DNA from: Rhodococcus opacus
Lineage (GTDB): Bacteria; Actinomycetota; Actinomycetes; Mycobacteriales; Mycobacteriaceae
Reading direction: 5' to 3'
Assembly: GCF_012396235.1 (NCBI RefSeq)
Contig: NZ_JAAXPA010000015.1
Coordinates: forward strand, 112,085-176,084
Length of the DNA stretch: 64,000 nucleotides
Below are positions 7,730 to 16,049 of this stretch, in pieces. The translations under genes were made by a program, and so were the position numbers. Below the pieces are notes generated by a model. That model did not search any database. It worked only from the letters and a program-made list of their open reading frames with translations, and had not been told where the DNA came from. Every line of letters begins with the position of its first letter. The stretch's first letter is position 1.

Positions 7730-10700
7730 ATGAACAGCATCGGCACGGAACTCGACACCCCCTGGTCCCACGAGCTGTGGCGCAGCACGCTGCTCCGGGA
7801 ACCGCACCGTCAGGGCACCGCGGTCGCGCGCCACTACGCGTCCGCGCTGCCGATCAGCTACGCCACTGAAACCGATCCGGCACAGGCGATCCGCGACGTC
7901 GCCGAGGTGGAGCGCCTCGACGTCGACAGTGTGGCGCTGACGTTCACCACCACCGAGGCGTCCGCGCCGTACGAGAACCTCAAGATCTATGCGGTCGGGA
8001 AACCCGCGCCGCTCAACGAGGTTCTGCCGATCCTGTCCAGCCTCGGCGTCAACGCGCTCGACGAACGACCGGCCGCGCTGACCCGCCCGGACGGGCACCG
8101 TGCCTGGATCTACGACCTCACCGTCGATCTGGTCGCCGTGACGGACGGTCACGGGGTGACCCGGGACAGCCGGATCGCGGACGCGTTCCGGGCCGCGTGG
8201 ACGGGTGAGACCGAGGTCGACGGGTTCAACGCGCTCGTCCTGCACGCCGGGCTCGGGTGGCGTCAGGTGACCGTCCTCCGCGCGTACGCCGCCTACCTGC
8301 GTCAGGCCGGGCTTCCGTACAGCCGCAGCAACGTCGAACGAGTCCTGCTGAGCAACAGTGCAATCACGAAACTCCTCGTCGAGTTCCACGCGCTCCGCCT
8401 CGACCCGGGCATCGAACGCGACGCCGCCGCGGAAGACGCGCTCGAGGGCCGCACCGTCGACGCGATCGACGCCGTCGCCGGGATCGACGCCGACCGGATT
8501 CTGCGGGCACTGCTCTCGCTGATCCGCGCCACCACCCGGACGACGTACTACGCCGAAGACCGTCGGGCCGCGCGCGCTCTCGCATTCAAGTTCGACTCCT
8601 CGTCGATCGACGAATTGCCGCTGCCCCGACCGAAATACGAGGCTTACGTGTACTCGCCCCGGATGGAGGGCGTGCACCTGCGATTCGACGACGTCGCCCG
8701 CGGCGGCATCCGGTGGTCGGATCGCCGCGACGACTTCCGCACCGAGATCCTCGGACTCGTCAAAGCGCAGGCGGTCAAGAACGCCGTCATCGTCCCCGCG
8801 GGAGCGAAAGGCGGCTTCGTCGTCAAGAACCCGCCCGTGCCGACCGGCGACGCCGCCGCCGACCGGGAGGCGATGTACTCGGCGGGCATCTCCTGCTACC
8901 GCGAATTCATCTCGAGCCTCCTCGACATGACGGACAACCTCGACATCACGACCCGGCAGGTGATCGCGCCGGAGGGCATCGTCCGGCGCGACGGCGACGA
9001 CACGTACCTCGTGGTCGCCGCAGACAAAGGGACAGCGGCATTCTCGGACGTCGCCAACGCGATCGCACTCGAGCGCGGGTACTGGCTCGGCGACGGATTC
9101 GCGTCCGGCGGTTCCGTCGGTTACGACCACAAGGCGATGGGCATCACCGCCCGCGGTGCGTGGGAAAGCGTCATGCAGCACTTCCGCGAGATGGGCGTCG
9201 ACACCCGCACCGACGACTTCACCGTCGTCGGCATCGGCGACATGAGCGGCGACGTCTTCGGAAACGGGATGCTGCTCAGCCCCCACATCCGCCTGCTCGC
9301 GGCATTCGACCATCGGCACGTCTTCATCGACCCCGATCCCGACCCGCAGCGGTCGTGGGACGAGCGGGCACGGCTCTTCGGGCTCGGCAGGTCGAGCTGG
9401 AAGGACTACGACAAGGCGGTCCTCAGCGACGGCGCGATGATCGTCGACCGGTCGGCGAAGTCCGTTCGGCTGACACCGCAGGCCCGGCGCGTTCTCGGGA
9501 TCGACGACGATCCGGTCCTCACCACCGTCGAACTCGTGCGTGCCGTCCTCGGTGCGCCCGCGGACCTGCTGTGGAACGGCGGGGTCGGCACGTACGTGAA
9601 GGCGACGACGGAGAGCCACGCCGACGTCGGCGACAAGTCGAACGACGCGGTCCGGCTCGACGCGACCCAACTGCGCGTCCGGGTGGTCGGCGAAGGCGGC
9701 AACCTCGGCCTGACCCAGCTCGGGCGGATCGAATACGCGCGCAACGGCGGTCGCGTGAACACCGACGCGCTCGACAACTCGGCCGGCGTCGACTGCTCGG
9801 ACCACGAGGTCAACATCAAGATCGCCCTGGCAGGCGCCACCGCCGACAACACCCTCGCCGCGCAGGACCGGCGAGAGTTGCTGTCCGACATGACCGACGA
9901 CGTCAGCAGGCTCGTCCTCGCCGACAACCGCAGCCAGAACGAGATGATGAGCCTGAACCGGGCACAGGCCGGCACTCTCGTCAGCTTCCACTCCCGCATG
10001 GTCGACGACCTGGAACGGCGCGGCCACGTGGACCGCGCGATCGACGTGCTCCCGACGTCCGCGCAGTTCGGTGCACTCGAACGTGAGCAGAAGGGACTGA
10101 CGAGCCCGGAGCTGGCGCAGCTCACCGCGCAGGTCAAGCGTTTCATCAAGAGCGAAGTGTCGGGCACGACCCTCCCCGACAACGGTGTCTACGCCGGCCG
10201 GCTGCACAACTACTTCCCGCCGCGCCTCGGCCGGGAGTTCGCGCACACGGTCGCCGCGCATCCGCTGCGCCGGGAGATCGTCACGACGTCGGTCGTCAAC
10301 GACATGGTCGACCGAGCGGGGATGACGTACGCCTTCCGGCTGCGGGAGGAAACGGGCGCCGACTCCGCGGAGGCGGTGAACGCCTTCACCGCGGTCACCG
10401 AGATCTTCGACCTCGGAGCGACTTTCGAGCGGATCCGGGCGGCGGCCGACGCGACGCCGACGGCCGGGACGAACGCGCTGACGGTGCAGACCCAGCGACT
10501 GATCGACCGCGCGTCGCGGTGGCTGACCACGCACCGGCCGCAACCGCTGCCGCTCGAGGCCACCATCGCCCGCTACCGGCCGGTCGTCCGCGACCTCGGC
10601 CCGCGGGTCCGGGAATGGCTGCGCGGCGACGAGATCACCGCGGTGGAGCGGCGCACCGAGGCCCTCACATCGCGCGGGGCGGAGGCCGGGCTCGCCGCGG

Positions 10701-11122
10701 ACGTGGCGGACCTGCTGCACACGTACTGCCTCCTCGACATCGTGGACATCGCGGAGATCTCACAGCACCGCCCCGAGGACGTCGCCGAACTGTACTTCGC
10801 GCTGTCGGCGCACCTGCACATCAACACCGCGCTGACCGCCGTCACGGCGCTCCCCCGGCTGGACCGGTGGCACGCCCTTGCACGTCTCGCCCTGCGCGAC
10901 GACCTCTACAGCTCGCTGCGCGCCATCACCCTCGACGCGCTGTCCGTGAGCGAACCCGGCGATGACGCGGCCGACAAGGTGGACCAGTGGGAACAGCACA
11001 ACGCCGCCCGGCTCGCCCGCGCGCGGGCACTGCTGACGGAAATCGAGTCGGAGGTCGCCACCGAACCCACACTGGCGCTGATCTCCGTCGCGGCCAGGCG
11101 GATCCGGGCGATGACGCGGTAG
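7730..11122 (+). CDS. NAD-specific glutamate dehydrogenase, large GDH class, short form, 1130 aa
   Basis: The central catalytic part is recognisable: R-F-D-D-V-A-R-G-G-I-R-W-S-D-R-R-D-D-F-R (near 315), the lysine segment G-A-K-G-G-F-V-V-K (near 360), Y-D-H-K-A-M-G, G-D-M-S-G-D-V-F-G-N-G-M, L-W-N-G-G-V-G-T-Y-V-K and G-E-G-G-N-L-G-L-T-Q. It oxidatively deaminates L-glutamate to 2-oxoglutarate with NAD+. The best studied large GDHs have about 1600 residues; here roughly 450 N-terminal residues with regulatory ACT-like parts are absent. The gene follows pxpABC, so glutamate released from 5-oxoproline would be fed to the TCA cycle. It ends exactly at the TAG that opens a 74-bp palindromic element. 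Confidence 0.88.
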   Translation: MNSIGTELDTPWSHELWRSTLLREPHRQGTAVARHYASALPISYATETDPAQAIRDVAEVERLDVDSVALTFTTTEASAPYENLKIYAVGKPAPLNEVLPILSSLGVNALDERPAALTRPDGHRAWIYDLTVDLVAVTDGHGVTRDSRIADAFRAAWTGETEVDGFNALVLHAGLGWRQVTVLRAYAAYLRQAGLPYSRSNVERVLLSNSAITKLLVEFHALRLDPGIERDAAAEDALEGRTVDAIDAVAGIDADRILRALLSLIRATTRTTYYAEDRRAARALAFKFDSSSIDELPLPRPKYEAYVYSPRMEGVHLRFDDVARGGIRWSDRRDDFRTEILGLVKAQAVKNAVIVPAGAKGGFVVKNPPVPTGDAAADREAMYSAGISCYREFISSLLDMTDNLDITTRQVIAPEGIVRRDGDDTYLVVAADKGTAAFSDVANAIALERGYWLGDGFASGGSVGYDHKAMGITARGAWESVMQHFREMGVDTRTDDFTVVGIGDMSGDVFGNGMLLSPHIRLLAAFDHRHVFIDPDPDPQRSWDERARLFGLGRSSWKDYDKAVLSDGAMIVDRSAKSVRLTPQARRVLGIDDDPVLTTVELVRAVLGAPADLLWNGGVGTYVKATTESHADVGDKSNDAVRLDATQLRVRVVGEGGNLGLTQLGRIEYARNGGRVNTDALDNSAGVDCSDHEVNIKIALAGATADNTLAAQDRRELLSDMTDDVSRLVLADNRSQNEMMSLNRAQAGTLVSFHSRMVDDLERRGHVDRAIDVLPTSAQFGALEREQKGLTSPELAQLTAQVKRFIKSEVSGTTLPDNGVYAGRLHNYFPPRLGREFAHTVAAHPLRREIVTTSVVNDMVDRAGMTYAFRLREETGADSAEAVNAFTAVTEIFDLGATFERIRAAADATPTAGTNALTVQTQRLIDRASRWLTTHRPQPLPLEATIARYRPVVRDLGPRVREWLRGDEITAVERRTEALTSRGAEAGLAADVADLLHTYCLLDIVDIAEISQHRPEDVAELYFALSAHLHINTALTAVTALPRLDRWHALARLALRDDLYSSLRAITLDALSVSEPGDDAADKVDQWEQHNAARLARARALLTEIESEVATEPTLALISVAARRIRAMTR

Positions 11123-11193
11123 GCGCTTCGCGCCCGTGCGCCTTTCTGGTTGTTCCAGCTACCAAAAAGGCGCACAGGCCGCGGAGCGGCCTA
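11120..11193. repeat. 74-bp palindromic element, copy A (orientation reversed)
   Basis: The element runs from the TAG stop of the glutamate dehydrogenase gene to the CTA that is the stop complement of the convergent ABC ATPase gene. It holds a small GC hairpin at each end (GCGCTTCGCGCC on the left; GGCCGCGGAGCGGCC on the right) and a central stem-loop with GTGCGCC and GGCGCAC arms. The core of this copy is the reverse complement of the core of copy B from CCTTT to AAAGG, so the element is directional and present in both orientations. A bidirectional terminator role is likely. Confidence 0.85.
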
Positions 11194-11916
11194 CAGTACC
11201 TGGGACAGGAACTGCTGCAGCCGTTCGGTTTCGGGCTTGTCGAACAGCTGGTCCGGCTTCCCGGTCTCGACGACGGCGCCGTGGTCCATGAACAGCACCG
11301 TGTCGGACACCTCGCGGGCGAAGCCCATCTCGTGGGTGACGACGACCATCGTCATGCCGCCCTTGGCGAGGTCGGCCATCAGCGCGAGGACACCCTTCAC
11401 CAGTTCGGGGTCGAGTGCCGAGGTGGCCTCGTCGAAGAACATCACCTCGGGCTTCATCGCCAGGGCGCGGGCGATCGCGACGCGCTGCTGCTGCCCGCCC
11501 GACAGGTTCCCGGGCCGCGAGTCGGCCTTGTTGGCGAGCCCGACGAGTTCGAGCTGTTCGAGCGCCAGCGACCGCGCCTCGTCCTTGGACATCCCCTTGA
11601 GCTTGCGGGGCCCGAGGGCGATGTTGTCGACGACGGTCTTGTGCGGGAACAGGTTGAAGTGCTGGAACACCATGCCGATGCGCTGCCGCAGCTTGTCCGG
11701 GTTGTCCTTCAGCACCGACTTCCCGTCGAGCAGGACGTCGCCCTGATCGGGTTCGTGCAGCCGGTTGAGGACCCGCAGCAGGGTGGACTTTCCGGAGCCG
11801 GACGGTCCGATCACGGTGACGGTGTCGCCGGCGTCGACGTGGAGGTCGACGCCGCGGAGCACCTTGTTGGTGCCGAACGCGAGGTGCAGGTCGGTGCCAG
11901 TGAGAGAGACGGCCAT
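11191..11916 (-). CDS. Polar amino acid (glutamate/glutamine-type) ABC importer ATPase, 241 aa
   Basis: A complete ABC ATPase of the GlnQ/GluA class: Walker [10 protein letters not shown] (37-45), Q-loop F-Q-H-F-N-L-F-P-H (about 84-92), signature L-S-G-G-Q-Q-Q-R (138-145) and Walker B V-M-F-F-D-E (158-163). It follows the fused binding-protein/permease gene by 4 bp, so the two make one importer. It converges on the glutamate dehydrogenase gene and its TAG stop is the right-hand end of the 74-bp element. The nearby 5-oxoproline-to-glutamate operon supports glutamate or glutamine as the substrate, though the sequence alone shows only the polar amino acid class. Confidence 0.88.
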   Translation of the reverse strand: MAVSLTGTDLHLAFGTNKVLRGVDLHVDAGDTVTVIGPSGSGKSTLLRVLNRLHEPDQGDVLLDGKSVLKDNPDKLRQRIGMVFQHFNLFPHKTVVDNIALGPRKLKGMSKDEARSLALEQLELVGLANKADSRPGNLSGGQQQRVAIARALAMKPEVMFFDEATSALDPELVKGVLALMADLAKGGMTMVVVTHEMGFAREVSDTVLFMDHGAVVETGKPDQLFDKPETERLQQFLSQVL

Positions 11917-11920
11917 CGCC

Positions 11921-13732
11921 TTATCCCCTTTCCACGACGATGGACTGTTCCACCGGGTCGAGCGTGCCGGACGTGTCGGCGCGGCCGGTGCGCAGGCGGT
12001 TGTCGATGTAGTTGACGAGGTGGGTCAGCGGAATCGTCATCGCCAGGTAGAACAGGCCGGCGGCGACGAGCGGCGACAGGTTGCCGGTCTGCGCGTTGAG
12101 GTCGCGGCCGACGGCGAACAGTTCCCGCTGGCTGACGAGCAGGCCGAGGAAGTAGATCAGCGACGAGTCCTTGATCAGGGAGATGAACTGGTTCATCAGC
12201 GCAGGCAGCACCCGTCGCACACCCTGCGGAACGACGACGAGCGTCATCGACTTCCGGTAGCTGAAACCGAGCGCCCGGGACGCCTCGAGTTGTCCGGGTT
12301 CGACGCTCTGGATGCCGGACCGGAAGATCTCACCGATGTAGGCGGACGCGAGCAGTGACAGCGCGGCCGCACCGAGCCAGTACGGGTTGTTGCCGGTGAG
12401 TCCCTTGACGATGGGTCCGGCGCCGAGACCGACGATGAGGATGATGACGACGGCGGGCAGCCCGCGGAACACGTCCGTGTAGACGCGGGCGGGCCAGCGG
12501 AGCCAGCGGGTGCGGGAGATGCCTGCCATCGCGAGCAGCATGCCGAGGACGGTGCCGACGATGCCCGACGCCAACGCCAGGATCAGCGTGTTCGGCAGAC
12601 CGGTCTTGAGCAGATCCGGGAACGCCCGCGTGTAGAGGTCCCAGTTGAAGAACGTGTCTTTCAGCTGCTGGAGTGTCGACTTGGGTTCCGCGACCGGGGT
12701 TTCGGTCGTGTTCTGCGAGTTCTGGGCGGCCAGCGCGGCGAAGTCCGGCAGGTCGGGCACCGGTGCCGCCTTGCTGCCGGGCTTCCAGCCCTCGGGCAGT
12801 TCGCGGGGCACCCAGTCGGAGTACAGCTGCGCCCAGGTGCCGTCTGCGATGACGGCGTCGAGCCCGGAGTTGAGGGCGTCGATGAGCGGCTGGTTCTCCT
12901 TGTTGACGGCCCAGCCCACGAAGTTGTTGACGCTGAAGGTGTTCTCGACGATCGACGTGGGATCGCCCGGCGCGATGGCGCCCTCGGCCTGCTGCGACGG
13001 CGCCACCCAGGCGTCGATCTGCCCGGACTTCAGGTTCGCGTACGCGGTGGCGTAGTCGGGGAACTTCACCGGGTTCAGCTTCAGCGTGTTCACGACGTAG
13101 TCGTCCTGGACGGTGCCCTGGACGACACCGATCCGAGTGGTCGCGGTCAGGTCGTCGAAGCCCTGGATCGGACCGCCGTTGGGCACGACGAGGGAGAAGT
13201 AGCCGAAGTCGTAGCCGTTGGTGAAGCCGACGGTGTTGCGGCGCTCGTCCGTTGTCGTGATGGACGAGGATCCGACGTCGAAGCGGCGTCCGGCGACCTG
13301 GGCGAGTAGTCCGGCGAACTCGGTGCCGACGAAGTCGACGCGCAGGCCCAGCTTGTCGGCGACGGCCTTCAGCAGTTCGTTGTCGTAGCCCGTGAACTCG
13401 TTCTCCGAGTTCACGCAGATGCTCGGCGGTGCGTCGGACAGCGTGCCGACGGTGAGCACGCCGGGGGTGATGAGGTTCAGTTTCGACGCGTCGATCTGGT
13501 CGATCGGGGTGGTCGACGGTGTCGTGTAGCGGTCCTCGGCCGCGGCGCCGGAGGCGGCGAGATTGGTCGGGGCGGCAGTGGCCGCGCCCACGCCGGGTGG
13601 CGAACACAGATCCTGCGGTGCCGCCCCCGACGTCTCCCCGTCACTCGAACACGACGACAGGGTCAGCGCCAGCAGGGCGGTGAGCAGTAGCGCCACCACC
13701 ACTCGGATCTTCGCTCCGACGGAAGAAAACAT
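11921..13732 (-). CDS. Fused amino acid-binding lipoprotein and ABC permease, 603 aa
   Basis: The first 30 residues form a lipoprotein signal (Val/Leu-rich helix ending in a lipobox L-S-S-C). A periplasmic-type amino acid binding domain (family 3) follows to about residue 330, with the usual opening V-G-T-L-S-D-A-P-P and [10 protein letters not shown] linker of about 40 residues then leads into a HisM/GlnP-type permease with several membrane helices and the cytoplasmic [10 protein letters not shown] loop that contacts the ATPase. Binding protein and permease are thus one polypeptide. I start at the ATG at 13732, where the signal peptide begins; longer in-frame starts would place 28 polar residues before it. 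A ribosome site GGAAAGGGGAT inside its end serves the ATPase gene. Confidence 0.86.
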   Translation of the reverse strand: MFSSVGAKIRVVVALLLTALLALTLSSCSSDGETSGAAPQDLCSPPGVGAATAAPTNLAASGAAAEDRYTTPSTTPIDQIDASKLNLITPGVLTVGTLSDAPPSICVNSENEFTGYDNELLKAVADKLGLRVDFVGTEFAGLLAQVAGRRFDVGSSSITTTDERRNTVGFTNGYDFGYFSLVVPNGGPIQGFDDLTATTRIGVVQGTVQDDYVVNTLKLNPVKFPDYATAYANLKSGQIDAWVAPSQQAEGAIAPGDPTSIVENTFSVNNFVGWAVNKENQPLIDALNSGLDAVIADGTWAQLYSDWVPRELPEGWKPGSKAAPVPDLPDFAALAAQNSQNTTETPVAEPKSTLQQLKDTFFNWDLYTRAFPDLLKTGLPNTLILALASGIVGTVLGMLLAMAGISRTRWLRWPARVYTDVFRGLPAVVIILIVGLGAGPIVKGLTGNNPYWLGAAALSLLASAYIGEIFRSGIQSVEPGQLEASRALGFSYRKSMTLVVVPQGVRRVLPALMNQFISLIKDSSLIYFLGLLVSQRELFAVGRDLNAQTGNLSPLVAAGLFYLAMTIPLTHLVNYIDNRLRTGRADTSGTLDPVEQSIVVERG

Positions 13733-13805
13733 GGTGAGCAGCGTAACCCTGGCGGTCGGTATTTCCGGGGTCGGAGGACGTGCGGGGCGACGCCCGTCAC
13801 TCTCC

Positions 13806-13853
13806 TTGTTTGTCATACAAACAAAGTCGAGTTATTGTTTGTCATACAAACAA
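13806..13853. promoter_or_regulatory. Two identical TetR-type operators
   Basis: The 19-mer TTGTTTGTCATACAAACAA occurs twice, at 13806-13824 and 13835-13853, starting 29 bp apart. Each has perfect 8-bp arms (TTGTTTGT / ACAAACAA) around CAT. They sit in the divergent gap between the TetR gene (start 13867) and the importer gene (start 13732). The second copy ends 13 bp before the TetR ATG, so autorepression is likely. Confidence 0.8.
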
Positions 13854-13866
13854 GCGGGAGGCAGTC

Positions 13867-14502
13867 ATGGTGTCGCAGACGGGCCGAGCAGCGCGTGCCA
13901 CTAGGGAGTCCGGTCGCCAGACCCGCGACGCCCTGTTCACCGCCGCCACCGAACTCTTTCTCGAGCACGGCGAGGGCGTCCCCATCACGCAGATCTGCGC
14001 CGCCGCGGGGGCCCACCCCAACCAGGTGACCTATTACTACGGTTCCAAGGAGCGGCTCTTTGTCGAGGTCGCGTGCGCTGCCGTCCTGCGTGCCGGCAAA
14101 CGGGCCGAGGACGATGCGGCCACCGCGGAGACCGTCGGCGACTACACGGAGAAGCTCGTCGGCTCCCTGCTCGGGCCCGGCGCGCCCAGCGTCGAACTCT
14201 TCACCTCGGCGATGCTGATGACGGGACGCCGCGGCGAACTGCGCGACCTCATCACCGACACCCTCCGCACCCTGCACTCCTCGGGCGAGGACGCGCTGAT
14301 CCGCACCCTGATACGCACCGGCTGGAAACTGCGCGCCGGCATCGACGTCGAATCGAAGGCGTTCTGGTCGGCGATCTTCGGCCTCGTGATCCAGAAGACC
14401 GCCACCGGTGAGAGCTTCGGCTACTCGCTCGAGGAGGCCGTCGCCGTCATCTTCGCGAACCTGCAGATCCCCGAGACCGTCCGCAACACCTCCATCGACT
14501 GA
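13867..14502 (+). CDS. TetR family regulator, 211 aa
   Basis: Residues about 14-60 form a TetR helix-turn-helix: R-D-A-L-F-T-A-A-T-E-L-F, then P-I-T-Q-I-C-A-A-A-G-A-H-P-N-Q-V-T-Y-Y-Y-G-S-K-E-R-L-F. The rest is an all-helical ligand domain of the usual length. I use the ATG at 13867 (ribosome site GGGAGG), because an upstream extension would read through the operators. It lies 23 bp before an acyl-CoA ligase gene, so an acyl-CoA or fatty acid-type effector is likely. The paired operators in the divergent gap suggest control of its own operon and possibly of the amino acid importer. Confidence 0.88.
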   Translation: MVSQTGRAARATRESGRQTRDALFTAATELFLEHGEGVPITQICAAAGAHPNQVTYYYGSKERLFVEVACAAVLRAGKRAEDDAATAETVGDYTEKLVGSLLGPGAPSVELFTSAMLMTGRRGELRDLITDTLRTLHSSGEDALIRTLIRTGWKLRAGIDVESKAFWSAIFGLVIQKTATGESFGYSLEEAVAVIFANLQIPETVRNTSID

Positions 14503-14525
14503 CCTTCTCTCCTCCAAGGAGCGCG

Positions 14526-16031
14526 ATGAACATCGTTCGCGTATTCGACAGCAACGTCCGGAAGACGCCCGACAAGGCCTTTCTCCATTTTCAGGGTCGC
14601 GACCATACGTATGGTTCCGTGCAGGACGGCAGCCGCCACGCCGCCGCCCTGCTACGGAAACTGGGGGTCGGGCACGGCGACCGCGTCGCTCTGATGTGTT
14701 TCAACACCCCCGGCTTCGTCTACGCGATGCTCGGCGCCTGGCGCATCGGCGCGGTGGTGGTGCCGGTCAACCACAAGATGCAGGCACCCGAGGTCGACTA
14801 CATCCTGCGGCACGCGCAGGTGAAGGTATGCGTCTTCGACGGCGACCTCGCACCCGTCATCGAGCGACTCGAGACGCCGGTGCAGCTGCTGTCCACCGAC
14901 ACCGCCGTGGAGGGCCACGCCTTCTTCGACGACGCGATCGCGGACCTGGACGGCATCGACGGCATCGAGCCGGACGAGAACGACCCCGCGGAAATCCTCT
15001 ACACGTCCGGCACCACCGGCGCGCCCAAGGGTTGCGTGCACAGTCATCGCAACGTCGTGCTCGTGGCGACCACGGCAGCCCTCGGTCTGTCGATCACCCG
15101 CGACGAGCGACTGCTGATGGCCGTCCCGATCTGGCACGCGTCGCCGCTCAACAACTGGCTGATGGCGACGCTGTACATGGGCGGCACCGTCGTGCTCGTC
15201 CGCGAATACCATCCCGTCCACTTCCTGGAAGCGGTACAGCAGCAACGCATCACGCTGTGCTTCGGGCCGCCGGTCATCTACACCACGGCGCTGAATGCGG
15301 TACGAAACTTCGCCGACTACGACCTGTCCAGCGTCCGGGCCTGGCTCTACGGCGGCGGACCTATCGGCGCCGATGTGGCGCGCCGACTCGTCGAGTCGTA
15401 CCGGACCACCCGCTTCTACCAGGTGTACGGGATGACGGAGACCGGTCCCGTGGGGGCCGTCCTCTACCCGGAGGAACAGCTCGCGAAGGCCGGCTCGATC
15501 GGCCGGGCGGCGCTCGCCGGCGTCGACATGCGCCTGGCCGGCCCCGACGGCATCGACGTGCCCGCCGGGGAGATCGGCGAGATCTGGCTGCGCACCGAGA
15601 CCGTGATGCAGGGCTACCTCGACGATCCCGACGCCACCGCAGCCGCGTTCGCCGACGGCGGCTGGTACCGCACAGGCGATCTCGCACGCCAGGACGACGA
15701 CGGCTACCTCTTCATCGTCGACCGGGCGAAAGACATGATCATCACCGGCGGCGAGAACGTCTATTCCAAGGAGGTGGAGGACGCCATCTCCGGCCATCCC
15801 GACGTCGTGGATGTCGCGGTGGTGGGCCGGCCGCACCCCGAGTGGGGCGAGACCGTCGTCGCGCACGTCGTGTGGCGTGAACCGGACGTCGTGGGTGCCG
15901 ACGACATCCGCGACTACCTGTCGGACAAGCTGGCGCGCTACAAGATTCCCCGCGACTACGTGTTCGCCACCGTGTTGCCCCGCACCCCCACCGGCAAGAT
16001 CCAGAAGCACCTGATCCGCTCCGCGAGCTGA
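14526..16031 (+). CDS. AMP-forming acyl-CoA ligase, 501 aa
   Basis: An adenylate-forming enzyme with P-loop T-S-G-T-T-G-A-P-K-G (160-169), the A5 motif Y-G-M-T-E-T-G-P, the A7 motif W-Y-R-T-G-D-L, the hinge region D-R-A-K-D-M-I-I-T-G-G-E-N and the C-terminal catalytic lysine in P-T-G-K-I-Q-K (about Lys491). It joins a carboxylic acid to CoA with ATP. The overall look is that of crotonobetaine/carnitine- and fatty acid-CoA ligases; the acid is unknown. An AAGGAG ribosome site precedes the ATG. It lies between the TetR gene and an acyl-CoA dehydrogenase, giving activation followed by dehydrogenation. Confidence 0.87.
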   Translation: MNIVRVFDSNVRKTPDKAFLHFQGRDHTYGSVQDGSRHAAALLRKLGVGHGDRVALMCFNTPGFVYAMLGAWRIGAVVVPVNHKMQAPEVDYILRHAQVKVCVFDGDLAPVIERLETPVQLLSTDTAVEGHAFFDDAIADLDGIDGIEPDENDPAEILYTSGTTGAPKGCVHSHRNVVLVATTAALGLSITRDERLLMAVPIWHASPLNNWLMATLYMGGTVVLVREYHPVHFLEAVQQQRITLCFGPPVIYTTALNAVRNFADYDLSSVRAWLYGGGPIGADVARRLVESYRTTRFYQVYGMTETGPVGAVLYPEEQLAKAGSIGRAALAGVDMRLAGPDGIDVPAGEIGEIWLRTETVMQGYLDDPDATAAAFADGGWYRTGDLARQDDDGYLFIVDRAKDMIITGGENVYSKEVEDAISGHPDVVDVAVVGRPHPEWGETVVAHVVWREPDVVGADDIRDYLSDKLARYKIPRDYVFATVLPRTPTGKIQKHLIRSAS

Positions 16032-16049
16032 CTCACGAAAGACACTGTC

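Noticed and set aside
7673..10720. A 1015-codon minus-strand open frame opposite glutamate dehydrogenase
   Set aside because: Same cause: no motifs, Val/Gly/Arg/Asp-rich, and the plus strand has an unmistakable GDH.
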